Positions 45,188 through 53,829 of a stretch of 64,000 nt of DNA are shown here, in pieces (position 1 is the first letter of the stretch; every line of letters begins with the position of its first letter). A program made the position numbers and the translations under genes. The stretch spans positions 1 through 64,000 of the forward strand of contig JAQWYK010000032.1 of assembly GCA_029254025.1 (NCBI GenBank), in the 5' to 3' direction. The DNA comes from Crocinitomicaceae bacterium (GTDB taxonomy: Bacteria; Bacteroidota; Bacteroidia; Flavobacteriales_D; Crocinitomicaceae). A model generated the notes under the pieces. It saw nothing but the letters and a program-made list of their open reading frames with translations, made no database searches and was not told the origin of the DNA.

Positions 45188-46876
45188 TTAATCGAGTTCT
45201 AGAATTTGTTTAAGTATTTCAAGCGTTATACCATAGGTAGGTTTTACTCCTGTTAATCCTAACCCACCCGAGGCAAGTGTTTTACCTGTTTCAAGTGGGT
45301 TGTCAGAGGCATAATACGCGTAGCGTAATTCTACGTTTTCTCGTATGTTTTTTCTGATTTTAGCAGCCGCTTGAATCGCTTTTTGGTAGTGAGCGCCTTC
45401 CATTTCTAAACCAACCACTCCCCAGCTTGACTTCTTGAAGTAGGAGAGCATTTCTCTATTTTGGAGGGAAGTACCTAATACGGTAATCATCGTTCCTTCA
45501 ACCGTATTAAATCCTAAATCGTTGAATAATTTTCCCGAAAATTTATTCTTGAATGGGTAGTTATCTGCTGTACCTTCGAATATGTGTGAAGTTGGAATCA
45601 TAATATCGCCTTTATCTCCGGATAAAATTCCTGCTTTCCCCATTATAGAAACAGAGGCAACATCTAACGATAGAGGATTGTTTTTATCTTTCTTATACGG
45701 TTTTAGCAATTCATCAAGTGTTTCAAATGCTTGTTCACCAAATGCGTAATCCATTACAATCAGAACACTTTCATTCGAAATGAGCGCCGATTTCTCCTCA
45801 TGAAGGAAGCAATGATTGAGGTTCACCTTTGATAAATCGAAGAGTTGAACATCGATATTTGTTCCAGAACTATCTTTGATAAAAATCATTCCATTTTTTT
45901 CAGCAAATTCGGATACTTTATTCCTGAGAAGACTGTTTTCAGGCTTACTCAGCAATTCGTAGATGGCATATTCGTCCGTTCCAAACTCACTTGAAAGTAC
46001 TTGTTTCGCAAATAGGCAGTTCATGACACTGTGCATGTTTGCGCTGATGATGTGAATAGTCCGGCCAAGTAGTCGCTGTGATTCGAGTTGTTCTTTTATG
46101 TTGTCTGCCCAAATCTCTCCATGTATATGGTGTCCTAAACGTTCACGTAAGATTGGACTGAATGTAATGCTGCGTTTGTTGACGTCATTGAGTTCATCAA
46201 GTCCGTGCTTAGCGAGCCAGTAAATAATTTTTAAAAATTTCAAGGGATGTTTTTCAGTGGCCAATTGTTCTGAAAAGCCTTTCGTTTCTTCAAAGGTCCT
46301 CCCAATAATATTTGCTGTATGCGCCAGCGCTACATCAATTTCTTGTTGGTTAGGTGAAGGGTTCAATGCTATCTTTTTAACTTTCTCCCAATCGTTACCT
46401 ATTCCCTGCTCTTGCTGTTCCGCGATGCGTTTAGCAATTTTATGGGATTCAATGAAAAGAAAGGTAAGATGGGTTAGTATGTCATATATATCTGAACGAC
46501 CGCGTGTGATTTCTATATTCATTTGGTCTTGGTCAATGCGGTAACAATTCCGCCTTCTTTTTTCAGGAATAATGGGGGAGAAGGAGTCTGAGTTATATCC
46601 CTCACTAGAGGTTAAGTTAATGATAGAGCACTCCTCAATACCAGCGGGTAATCGATCCAATACATACACCATTCCGTTAAGTTCTACCTTCTCTTCGGCC
46701 ATGGTTCCGTATATTTCAGGCTGTAAAGCCAACAAACCCTCTCGGAGAGTAGTTCCCGAAACGCCCATGGGTTTGTAGTACCCACGATTAAATAAATGAC
46801 GCATTGTAATGTAAATCCGCTCTATTGCCATGGTTGCTTCTTGTGCTTTGGTGCGTGGCTTACTTTTTAACTCCAT
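45188..46876 (-). CDS. Conserved protein (DUF6909-like) with nucleoside-phosphorylase-like C-terminal half
   Basis: A 562-residue cytoplasmic protein, started at the ATG giving MELKSKPRTKAQEATMAIER. The N-terminal half is helical and not recognised as any enzyme. The C-terminal half (about 370-562) carries words in the order seen in PNP/MTA phosphorylases: MGKAGILSGDKGDIMIPTSH, EGTMITVLGTSLQNREM, VVGLEMEGAHYQKAIQAA and YYASDNP. This suggests a phosphorylase or nucleosidase fold. I recall the whole-length family as DUF6909 but cannot confirm it. No close operon partners. Confidence 0.65.
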   Translation of the reverse strand: MELKSKPRTKAQEATMAIERIYITMRHLFNRGYYKPMGVSGTTLREGLLALQPEIYGTMAEEKVELNGMVYVLDRLPAGIEECSIINLTSSEGYNSDSFSPIIPEKRRRNCYRIDQDQMNIEITRGRSDIYDILTHLTFLFIESHKIAKRIAEQQEQGIGNDWEKVKKIALNPSPNQQEIDVALAHTANIIGRTFEETKGFSEQLATEKHPLKFLKIIYWLAKHGLDELNDVNKRSITFSPILRERLGHHIHGEIWADNIKEQLESQRLLGRTIHIISANMHSVMNCLFAKQVLSSEFGTDEYAIYELLSKPENSLLRNKVSEFAEKNGMIFIKDSSGTNIDVQLFDLSKVNLNHCFLHEEKSALISNESVLIVMDYAFGEQAFETLDELLKPYKKDKNNPLSLDVASVSIMGKAGILSGDKGDIMIPTSHIFEGTADNYPFKNKFSGKLFNDLGFNTVEGTMITVLGTSLQNREMLSYFKKSSWGVVGLEMEGAHYQKAIQAAAKIRKNIRENVELRYAYYASDNPLETGKTLASGGLGLTGVKPTYGITLEILKQILELD

Positions 46877-47013
46877 ATCTGTTGGTTTTCTACGAATATA
46901 TAAAAGAATCATCTGTTATGACCAGGTATTCTTTTGTTTTCCAGAATAGATGGACTTCAGTTTGCTTCAACTTGAAAAGAATTTATCTTTATGCTTAATT
47001 AAATGGTCTGTGT

Positions 47014-47268
47014 ATGGGATTGATCAATGACAATGGGAAACGATTATCAGAGGAGGAGCGTAGAATACTCAAGGATGAATTAATCCAATTCTTTGAAAAC
47101 GAAAGGGACGAAAAAATAGGGGTTATTGCAGCAGAGGAACTTCTAAATTTTTTCTTACTATCAGCTGGAAAAATGCTCTACAACAAGGGTGTGAATGATG
47201 CAAAGAAGGTAATAGAAACCCGAACGGAAGAGATTAGGTTCGATTTAGACGATTTATTAGAGCTATAA
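47014..47268 (+). CDS. DUF2164 small protein
   Basis: An 84-residue, mostly helical acidic protein. The stretch ELIQFFENERDEKIGVIAAEELLNFFL (in two parts, about 24-50) and the AGKMLYNKGVNDAKKVIETR region are the DUF2164 pattern. No signal peptide or membrane segment. A single gene; function unknown. Confidence 0.8.
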   Translation: MGLINDNGKRLSEEERRILKDELIQFFENERDEKIGVIAAEELLNFFLLSAGKMLYNKGVNDAKKVIETRTEEIRFDLDDLLEL

Positions 47269-47367
47269 AAGAAAACGTTCTGAGTCAAAAGACTGAAGGC
47301 CTTACCTGCAGTAGGGGGCTATTCGATTACCTAATTTCGTTTTTGATTTTAGGTGTTTCTATAAAAC

Positions 47368-47400
47368 AAAAAAGGTAAACAATTTCTTGTTTACCTTTTC
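47368..47400 (-). terminator. Rho-independent terminator of the initiator tRNA (works in both directions)
   Basis: AAAAGGTAAACAA (47370-47382) and its exact complement TTGTTTACCTTTT (47387-47399) form a 13-base perfect stem with a 4-nt loop, 5 bp past the tRNA end. T-rich flanks exist on the minus side. Confidence 0.85.
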
Positions 47401-47404
47401 TTAG

Positions 47405-47477
<73 letters not shown>

Positions 47478-47580
47478 ATATATCATTTACCTAGTATCTT
47501 TTGTGCGATTCGTTTACCGAACTTCCTTTGGTAGGGGAGTGCAAATATAGAGAGTTTTTCAATAAATCCAAGATTATTTC

Positions 47581-49536
47581 TTAAGAAACTTTCGATTCTA
47601 AGTCAATTAATTCATTGTTAAGGTTTTCCCATTCGGTCATGGTTTGATCGAGTTCATGTTTCAGCGCTTCATATTTCGCCAGTTGTTCATTGGCTGGTGC
47701 TTTATCTGAGTAATCCAGTGATGCAATTAAGACATTCATTTTTTCGATTTCATTTTCAAGTCGAGTAATGTTGTCTTCTGCGCGAGAAACTCCGTTTTTT
47801 GTTTTGTTGTGTAATCTTTTCAATTCTTTTTGATCCGCATAACTCAAGGTATTTTTGACAACTTCCTTTTGACGCTCCGCTTCAATCCGTGCTTCTTCTT
47901 TTTGCTTTGGCCCATCCTTCTTGGTAAAGGCATCCGACTTTCGCTTTAAGTACTCTTGAACTGTAAAGTGATGTATTTTGAGGTGTTTATTTTCAATGTC
48001 CCAAATTCTGTTGGTTAATCCATCTAGGAATTCACGGTCGTGAGATACAACGATAAACGTTCCTTCATAATTCTTTAAGGCTTGTTTCAATACTTCCTTA
48101 CTTTGCATGTCGAGGTGGTTCGTAGGCTCATCAAGAATAAGCACATTTGATGGACTTAACAATAACTGACACAATGCTAAGCGTGTGCGCTCTCCTCCAG
48201 ATAAAACACTTACTTTCTTATCCACATCTTGGCCTCCAAATAGGAAAGCGCCGAGAATTGAGCGTAAGTCCTTTCGAATCTCTCCGACGGCCACATCGTC
48301 CACTGTTTCATAAACGGTTTTTTCAGTGCTTAATTTTTCGGCTTGATCCTGAGCGAAATAGGTAACCTCTACATTGTGTCCATAGGTAACGGATCCCTCT
48401 CCCTCCAGAGATTTCATAATTCGCTTGAGAAGGGTAGATTTACCAACGCCATTCGGTCCAAGTAATGCTATTTTCTCTCCTCTTCCTACAGTAATATTTA
48501 CACCTTCAAAAAGCTTATTATCACCATAACTTTTGCCAAGATTATCAATTTCAAGTACCCATTTTCCAGGTTGAACGCTCAGTGGAAATGCTACTTTCAT
48601 TCTAGAAACAGTGTTGGAGTCCACCTCAATCCGTTCGGTTTTATCCAGCTTTTTCATGAGTGACTGCGCAAATGAGGATTTATTGGCTTTTGCGCGGAAT
48701 TTATCAATGAGTTCCTCCGTGCGTTTGATTTCCTTGTCTTGTTGTTTTTTTGCGTCAGTCAAACGTTCTAGCTCCTCCTCCCTTTTTGCCTTATATAGTG
48801 TGTATGGATAAGGAAAATCCAGAATTTTACCATTCACGATTTCCAACGTTCTCTTCGTAACGTTATCCAAGAATAATCGGTCGTGAGAAATCGTTATAAC
48901 GGCTCCAGCAAATTTTTGTAAATACTCTTCTAACCAACTGATGGAAATGATGTCTAGGTGATTCGTGGGCTCATCGAGTAGGATCACTGTGGGCTCATTG
49001 ACAAGGATCTTTGCTAATTCAGCCCGCATTTTCCAACCTCCAGAAAATTCATTGAGCGACTTTGTAAATTCTTCTTCTTTGAACCCTAGTCCTAAAAGTG
49101 CTGAAGTTATTTTTTCTTCCCATTGGTATCCTTCAAAAAGTTGGAACTGTTCATTGGCAAGCGTAAGATCATCCAAAAGCGATAAGTAACTCGCGTTCTC
49201 GTAATCCGTTCTTGTGGTTAATTGAAGGTTGATGTCCTCAATTTGAGCACGCAATTTATTCAATGTTTCATTCGAGAATTTCAGGTAGTCGAAGACGCTT
49301 TTGGTGGTGTCAATTTTAATGTCTTGAGTAAGAAAACCAATTGTCGTTTCTTTACCTCTGTGAATTTTCCCTTCAGAAGGGGTCTCCCAGCCTGCTAATA
49401 ATTTGAGGAGAGTTGACTTCCCAGCACCATTTTTTCCGACTAAACCAATTTTGTCACCCGTATTAATTTGAAGGTTTACATCCTTGAATAAAAATCCTTG
49501 GGGAAGAAAAACACCGAGTTGCTCCAAATTGATCAT
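47581..49536 (-). CDS. ABC-F family ATPase (ribosome-associated type)
   Basis: A 651-residue protein with two ATP-binding cassettes and no membrane domain. Cassette 1: GLVGKNGAGKSTLLK (Walker A, about 32-46), LNEFSGGWKMRAELA (signature), VILLDEPTNHLD (Walker B). Cassette 2: ALLGPNGVGKSTLLKR (about 345-360), VSVLSGGERTRLALCQLL, LILDEPTNHLD. A linker of about 80 residues with charged helices sits between them, and the C-terminus (about 560-651) is a coiled coil, as in Uup/YheS-like ABC-F proteins that act on ribosomes. Single gene with a TAATTTTG box 4 nt before its ATG. Confidence 0.95.
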   Translation of the reverse strand: MINLEQLGVFLPQGFLFKDVNLQINTGDKIGLVGKNGAGKSTLLKLLAGWETPSEGKIHRGKETTIGFLTQDIKIDTTKSVFDYLKFSNETLNKLRAQIEDINLQLTTRTDYENASYLSLLDDLTLANEQFQLFEGYQWEEKITSALLGLGFKEEEFTKSLNEFSGGWKMRAELAKILVNEPTVILLDEPTNHLDIISISWLEEYLQKFAGAVITISHDRLFLDNVTKRTLEIVNGKILDFPYPYTLYKAKREEELERLTDAKKQQDKEIKRTEELIDKFRAKANKSSFAQSLMKKLDKTERIEVDSNTVSRMKVAFPLSVQPGKWVLEIDNLGKSYGDNKLFEGVNITVGRGEKIALLGPNGVGKSTLLKRIMKSLEGEGSVTYGHNVEVTYFAQDQAEKLSTEKTVYETVDDVAVGEIRKDLRSILGAFLFGGQDVDKKVSVLSGGERTRLALCQLLLSPSNVLILDEPTNHLDMQSKEVLKQALKNYEGTFIVVSHDREFLDGLTNRIWDIENKHLKIHHFTVQEYLKRKSDAFTKKDGPKQKEEARIEAERQKEVVKNTLSYADQKELKRLHNKTKNGVSRAEDNITRLENEIEKMNVLIASLDYSDKAPANEQLAKYEALKHELDQTMTEWENLNNELIDLESKVS

Positions 49537-49540
49537 AGCG

Positions 49541-49548
49541 CAAAATTA
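49541..49548 (-). promoter_or_regulatory. Candidate -7 box for the ABC-F gene
   Basis: The minus strand reads TAATTTTG, 4 nt before the ATG. Another candidate for a leaderless transcript; no -33 half seen. Confidence 0.35.
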
Positions 49549-49598
49549 ACCCAAATTCGAAAGAAGAACGTGGAATTATTAAATTGATTCTTGCGTGA

Positions 49599-52214
49599 TT
49601 AAAGCATTAGGTCAATTTTTTCTACTAGTTGCTTCGTTCTGTCTAATTCAAGTTCTTTTTCAGCATCCGGAGTAATTGAAATTTCCTTCGTCAATTCACT
49701 GATTTTTGATTCATTGTGCTTTTTGAGCATCATGATATTCATGGGTAGCACCGCATTGATGTACAGACCACCAGAAGTTTTCAGTGTTTCAAACATCGGA
49801 ATATACTCTAGTTGGACATCCGTCGTTTGTTGCTTGAGTAGGTTGGTGAAATTCCCCATTACTCCGATCGCTTCATACCCGCTCACTTTACCCTCTAATA
49901 AAAGTGTTTTGAAATAAGGCAATTTAGACGCGTCTCCGTAGTTCGCATAAATTTGTGCTACTTGCGCGCGCACTGCTGAAGAAGGTTCGTTCTCTAAAGC
50001 TTCTGAAAGGGATAGTGCTTTTGTCAAATCTTGTTGTTCACCTTTCGTTAAACCACCGAGTGCTCTTGAAACAACAAGGTAAGAACTGTCTCCTTCAATG
50101 CGATTTAATAATAGATTTCTAACGGCTTCAGCATGGGTGTCCTCAAAATATTCCGTGGACAAAAAGCGAATCGCTGCAGCTCTAACACGTGAATTTTTAT
50201 CCGACTCTGCAAGTTTCATGGCTGCATTAAACACATCTTCTGAACGTGCTTTTTGAATCTTCTTCAACTTGCCAATTCCAGCCTCGCGGATTACCCAGAA
50301 CTCATCATTTAAGGCATCTAAGATTAGGTTTTCTCCCACCTCACCTTTTACACGCGACCCAAAGTTCAACCCTTCTTCTCTGTCCTTAAATTTAGGCGCA
50401 TGATAGAATTGATGCACGTAGTATTCTTCTGGTTTCTTGTAAGAAATCGACCCCAAAAGCGCACGTTGCTCATCCACAATGATGTTTTCTGCCACACCTT
50501 TAAAGCGGAAGGTGAATTCATTCACTTTTTTATCGACTACGACGTCATAGGTTGTTTTTGCACCGCTGGCATACACACCAATTTTTAGTGGTAATTTGTA
50601 TAGGGGAGCCTTTTCTAAGTCTTGTTTTTGAATTATTTTAACGGTTACTTGATCCGGAATACTCAAATCTTGCGTTACCTCTAATTCTGGATGGTAGGAT
50701 GATAAAAACCATTGGTCAAAAAACCAGTTTAAATCCTCCCCAGTAATCTCTTCAAATGCCAAGCGCAAGTGATGAATTTCAACAGGCTCATATTGGTTTG
50801 TTTTAAGGTAATGTTGAAGCGATTTAAAGAATGCATCATCGCCTAAATAGAGACGCAGCATGTGTAAGATTCTTCCCCCTTTATTGTAAGAGTGGCCGTC
50901 AAACATGTCTTCTTTTTCATCGTAATCGTACCAGATCATGTCGTGGTGCCCGCGCTGGGCTGCAGATTGATAATATCCATTTGCTTCTTTTTCAGCATTG
51001 TATTCAGCTTCATCCAATCCGTAATAATGCTCATCCCATAGAAATTGAGAGTAGTTTGCAAAGGATTCGTTTAACGGTAGGTTCGCCCAACTTTCGCAGG
51101 TTACTAAATCTCCAAACCAATGGTGAAACAATTCGTGCGCAATAATCGAATGGTCATTTCCGTCAATTAATTCACGTTTCGTTTTGTACACAAAATCGCC
51201 GAAAATAACTGCACCCGTGTTTTCCATCGCGCCTGAAACATAATCTCTTACAACTATTTGGTGGTATTTATCCCAAGGATATTCTACGCCTAAAAGCTCT
51301 GAAAAGAATCCGATCATTTCAGGAGTTTCCCCAAAAATAGCTTGTGCATGTTCTTCCCATTCTGGTTCCACGTAGTAATGAACATCCATTTTACTCCCGT
51401 CTTTGCGCGTGTACGAATCTTTAATCACTTTGAATTCACCTACAGCCATCGCTGCGAGGTAAGGCACGTGCGGCAATTCTTGTTTCCAATGATCTGTTCG
51501 CGTTCCATCTTTGTTGTCTTTCGAAGATACCAAACGGCCGTTTGCCAACGTAGCGTATTTGGAATCCACCGTCATAAAAATTTCTTGCGTCTGTTTTTGA
51601 TTGGGTCTATCAATTGTAGGGAACCACACTGAACTTGCTTCCGTTTCACCTTGTGTCCAAATTTGCGGCATCTTATTCGGTTCTTCACCAGTTGGATTGA
51701 TGAAATAAAGACCTTTATCGCTGGAGATAGCAGCACTTCCTCCTAATTTTTTCTCTTCAGGTTTAGCAGTATACTTAATCACCGCGGTATATTGCTCATC
51801 ACGCGAATATATTCTATCCAGTTTAATGCGCAAGAACATGCCATCATTGTAGACGAAATTCGATTTATTCCCGTTCACAGATACACTATGAATTTCCATC
51901 GCTTTTGCATCCAAAATCAAACTATCAGTGGCATAAAAATAGGGTGAAGCAGTTATGGTCGCAATTCCATTTAGCTCAGACTTCTTCCAATTGAAGCTGA
52001 CCTCTAGTTTTGTATGAATAAGATCTGTTAGTATGGTAGCAGAAGGGTTGTAGTGATCGCGCTCCACCTGTTCGTCACGCATAGGTTTCTCTCCTTTATT
52101 CGCTTCGGCTGAGGTAGTAACAGTCGCTACCTCCGTATTCACCGATTTGTTGGAATTTGTTCCACATGCTGTTAGAAAAACAACACAACCGAAAATATAT
52201 AATTGCTTTATCAT
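49599..52214 (-). CDS. M1-family aminopeptidase lipoprotein
   Basis: An 871-residue zinc metallopeptidase. Lipobox VVFLTACGTN (Cys17). The exopeptidase motif is GAMEN (328-332) and the zinc site is HELFH (360-364) with the third ligand E383 in NESFANY. A C-terminal region (about 630-870) of helical HEAT-like repeats follows the catalytic part (SDKNSRVRAAAIRFLSTEYF and others). It removes N-terminal amino acids from peptides in the periplasm or at the outer membrane, which would fit with peptide uptake. Single gene. Confidence 0.95.
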   Translation of the reverse strand: MIKQLYIFGCVVFLTACGTNSNKSVNTEVATVTTSAEANKGEKPMRDEQVERDHYNPSATILTDLIHTKLEVSFNWKKSELNGIATITASPYFYATDSLILDAKAMEIHSVSVNGNKSNFVYNDGMFLRIKLDRIYSRDEQYTAVIKYTAKPEEKKLGGSAAISSDKGLYFINPTGEEPNKMPQIWTQGETEASSVWFPTIDRPNQKQTQEIFMTVDSKYATLANGRLVSSKDNKDGTRTDHWKQELPHVPYLAAMAVGEFKVIKDSYTRKDGSKMDVHYYVEPEWEEHAQAIFGETPEMIGFFSELLGVEYPWDKYHQIVVRDYVSGAMENTGAVIFGDFVYKTKRELIDGNDHSIIAHELFHHWFGDLVTCESWANLPLNESFANYSQFLWDEHYYGLDEAEYNAEKEANGYYQSAAQRGHHDMIWYDYDEKEDMFDGHSYNKGGRILHMLRLYLGDDAFFKSLQHYLKTNQYEPVEIHHLRLAFEEITGEDLNWFFDQWFLSSYHPELEVTQDLSIPDQVTVKIIQKQDLEKAPLYKLPLKIGVYASGAKTTYDVVVDKKVNEFTFRFKGVAENIIVDEQRALLGSISYKKPEEYYVHQFYHAPKFKDREEGLNFGSRVKGEVGENLILDALNDEFWVIREAGIGKLKKIQKARSEDVFNAAMKLAESDKNSRVRAAAIRFLSTEYFEDTHAEAVRNLLLNRIEGDSSYLVVSRALGGLTKGEQQDLTKALSLSEALENEPSSAVRAQVAQIYANYGDASKLPYFKTLLLEGKVSGYEAIGVMGNFTNLLKQQTTDVQLEYIPMFETLKTSGGLYINAVLPMNIMMLKKHNESKISELTKEISITPDAEKELELDRTKQLVEKIDLML

Positions 52215-52468
52215 GGTATGTAAAAGATATAATTCATTACAAAAATGAGTATTTAATTTGATTTAGCGAATAAACATGGGTTGATTGGTTCACTTTGCGG
52301 TTGAAGTGTAAATTCGAGGGTGTGAGTGTCTTCCTCCGAAAGTTAATCACTCCTTTAGCACGTTCCTGAATACGGATAAGGCCTTATTTTTTCTCCCTTC
52401 CCACCGAGGATAGGTAAAAAAGTGTACTTTTATACGCACTTCTTGAAGTAAGATTTCACATAAATTAA

Positions 52469-52936
52469 GTGGGTATGCACAATTATACAGTAGACGGTAA
52501 ATTAATTGAAAATAAAGGTGACGCAGGTTTGACATGGATAGACAATTCGTTTTTTACCATTGATTACTTAGGAAAGAAATACCACGGTGAAATCATAGAT
52601 TCCTCGATTGAAGATGGAGTTTTTAGAGTAAAAGTGAACCAACGCACATTTTCTGTGCGCCGAAACCATCCATTAGATGACCTTATTAAATCAATGGGTC
52701 TCGACAAGCAAAAAATGAAGAAACTGCATCAATTACAATCCCCGATGCCAGGTAGGATTTTAAGTTATGCAGTAGAGGCAGGCACAGAGGTAGTGCCAGG
52801 TACGCCATTACTTACCTTAGAAGCGATGAAGATGGAAAATGTCATCAAAGCAGAAGGTGAAGGGATTGTTAAGAAGGTTCTTTTTTCGGCAGATGCTGTA
52901 GTTGAGAAAGGGGCTGTATTGATTGAGTTTGAGTAG
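52469..52936 (+). CDS. Biotin/lipoyl carrier protein (BCCP-like)
   Basis: A 155-residue protein. The C-terminal about 70 residues are a biotinyl domain with the modified lysine in LEAMKMEN (K119) and the opening SPMPGRILSYAVEAGTEV (about 89-106). The N-terminal half is a small beta domain. Such carriers serve propionyl-CoA, acetyl-CoA or oxaloacetate-type carboxylases. Here no biotin carboxylase or carboxyltransferase gene adjoins it, which is unusual. It may work with a complex coded elsewhere. Confidence 0.87.
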   Translation: MGMHNYTVDGKLIENKGDAGLTWIDNSFFTIDYLGKKYHGEIIDSSIEDGVFRVKVNQRTFSVRRNHPLDDLIKSMGLDKQKMKKLHQLQSPMPGRILSYAVEAGTEVVPGTPLLTLEAMKMENVIKAEGEGIVKKVLFSADAVVEKGAVLIEFE

Positions 52937-52938
52937 CT

Positions 52939-53787
52939 TTATTTCAGCTTCTCCCCACAAAACTTGCAAAACTCAGCATCCAATTCGTGTCCAGTTTCGG
53001 AACACTTTGGACAGACATGAAGTTGGTACTTCAATTTATCTCCTCTTACGATCTCAGCAGAAACAATTCCAGTAGGAACCGCGATAATCGAATAACCGAT
53101 TAACATGATAATGGAGGCTACGGCTTGTCCAGCTGGAGTCACAGGGGCGATATCACCATAGCCCACAGTGGTAATCGTAATGATTGCCCAATAGATACTT
53201 CTCGGAATACTTGTGAACCCAGCTTCAGGTGACTCGATACTAAACATGATAGCACCGAGTATGATGACAATCGTTAACATACTAATGATGAAAACGCCTA
53301 TTTTATGTCTGCTTTCGTAGAGTGCCTTAATTATTGTATCTGCTCCTTTTGTAAAGTTGGAGAGTTCCAAAATTCTAAAGATTCTTAGAAAACGCAACGC
53401 TCGAATCACTGTGAGCGGTTTTGTTCCCGAAATAAATAAGGTGAGGTAGGTAGGAAGAATGGATACTAAATCAATTAAACCAAAGAAAGAGAACATATAT
53501 CTTAAGGGATGCTTAGTGCTTATAATACGCAGTAGGTATTCTGTGGTAAACAATCCGGTGATAGTAAATTCGATCACGATGAATTCGTGTGCATACAACT
53601 TTTGAATGGAAGGAACGCTTTCGAGCATGATGACAACAATCGATGCTAAAATCATGATGAGCAGCCAGATGTCAAACAGTTTGCCCATACGTGTTTCGGT
53701 ACCTGTAATAACCTCCTGAATTTTTTCTTGCCAAGGTTTCAGTCCGACTTCTTTTTCTCTGAGATTGTTGATTACTTTCTTAGGCAT
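52939..53787 (-). CDS. Voltage-gated potassium channel-like protein with zinc-ribbon tail
   Basis: A 282-residue six-helix channel. The start giving MPKKVINNLREKEVGLKPWQ is used; the longer reading lies before the promoter-like box. S4 is seen as PLTVIRALRFLRIFRILELS with regularly spaced arginines, and the pore has the selectivity filter TITTVGYGDIAP (about 200-211). The C-terminus has CPKCSETGHELDAEFCKFCG, two CxxC pairs, a zinc ribbon that could sense metal or redox state. Potassium selectivity follows from TVGYGD. Confidence 0.92.
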   Translation of the reverse strand: MPKKVINNLREKEVGLKPWQEKIQEVITGTETRMGKLFDIWLLIMILASIVVIMLESVPSIQKLYAHEFIVIEFTITGLFTTEYLLRIISTKHPLRYMFSFFGLIDLVSILPTYLTLFISGTKPLTVIRALRFLRIFRILELSNFTKGADTIIKALYESRHKIGVFIISMLTIVIILGAIMFSIESPEAGFTSIPRSIYWAIITITTVGYGDIAPVTPAGQAVASIIMLIGYSIIAVPTGIVSAEIVRGDKLKYQLHVCPKCSETGHELDAEFCKFCGEKLK

Positions 53788-53793
53788 ATAAGA

Positions 53794-53801
53794 CAAATAT
53801 A
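53794..53801 (-). promoter_or_regulatory. Candidate -7 box for the ion-channel gene
   Basis: The minus strand reads TATATTTG, 6 nt before the ATG at 53787. It supports the shorter start for the channel. No clear -33 half. Confidence 0.35.
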
Positions 53802-53829
53802 CGATTTCCAAGATTCATAGCTAAAAGGT

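Noticed and set aside
52376-52387. Perfect 12-bp palindrome ATAAGGCCTTAT followed by T-rich DNA, as a terminator
   Set aside because: There is no loop between the arms, so a stable hairpin of useful size cannot form; the 254-bp gap otherwise shows no gene.
52347-52535. Minus-strand open frame of 62 codons across the gap before the biotin-carrier gene
   Set aside because: It overlaps the start of a firm gene, has no family resemblance and no plausible ribosome-binding context.
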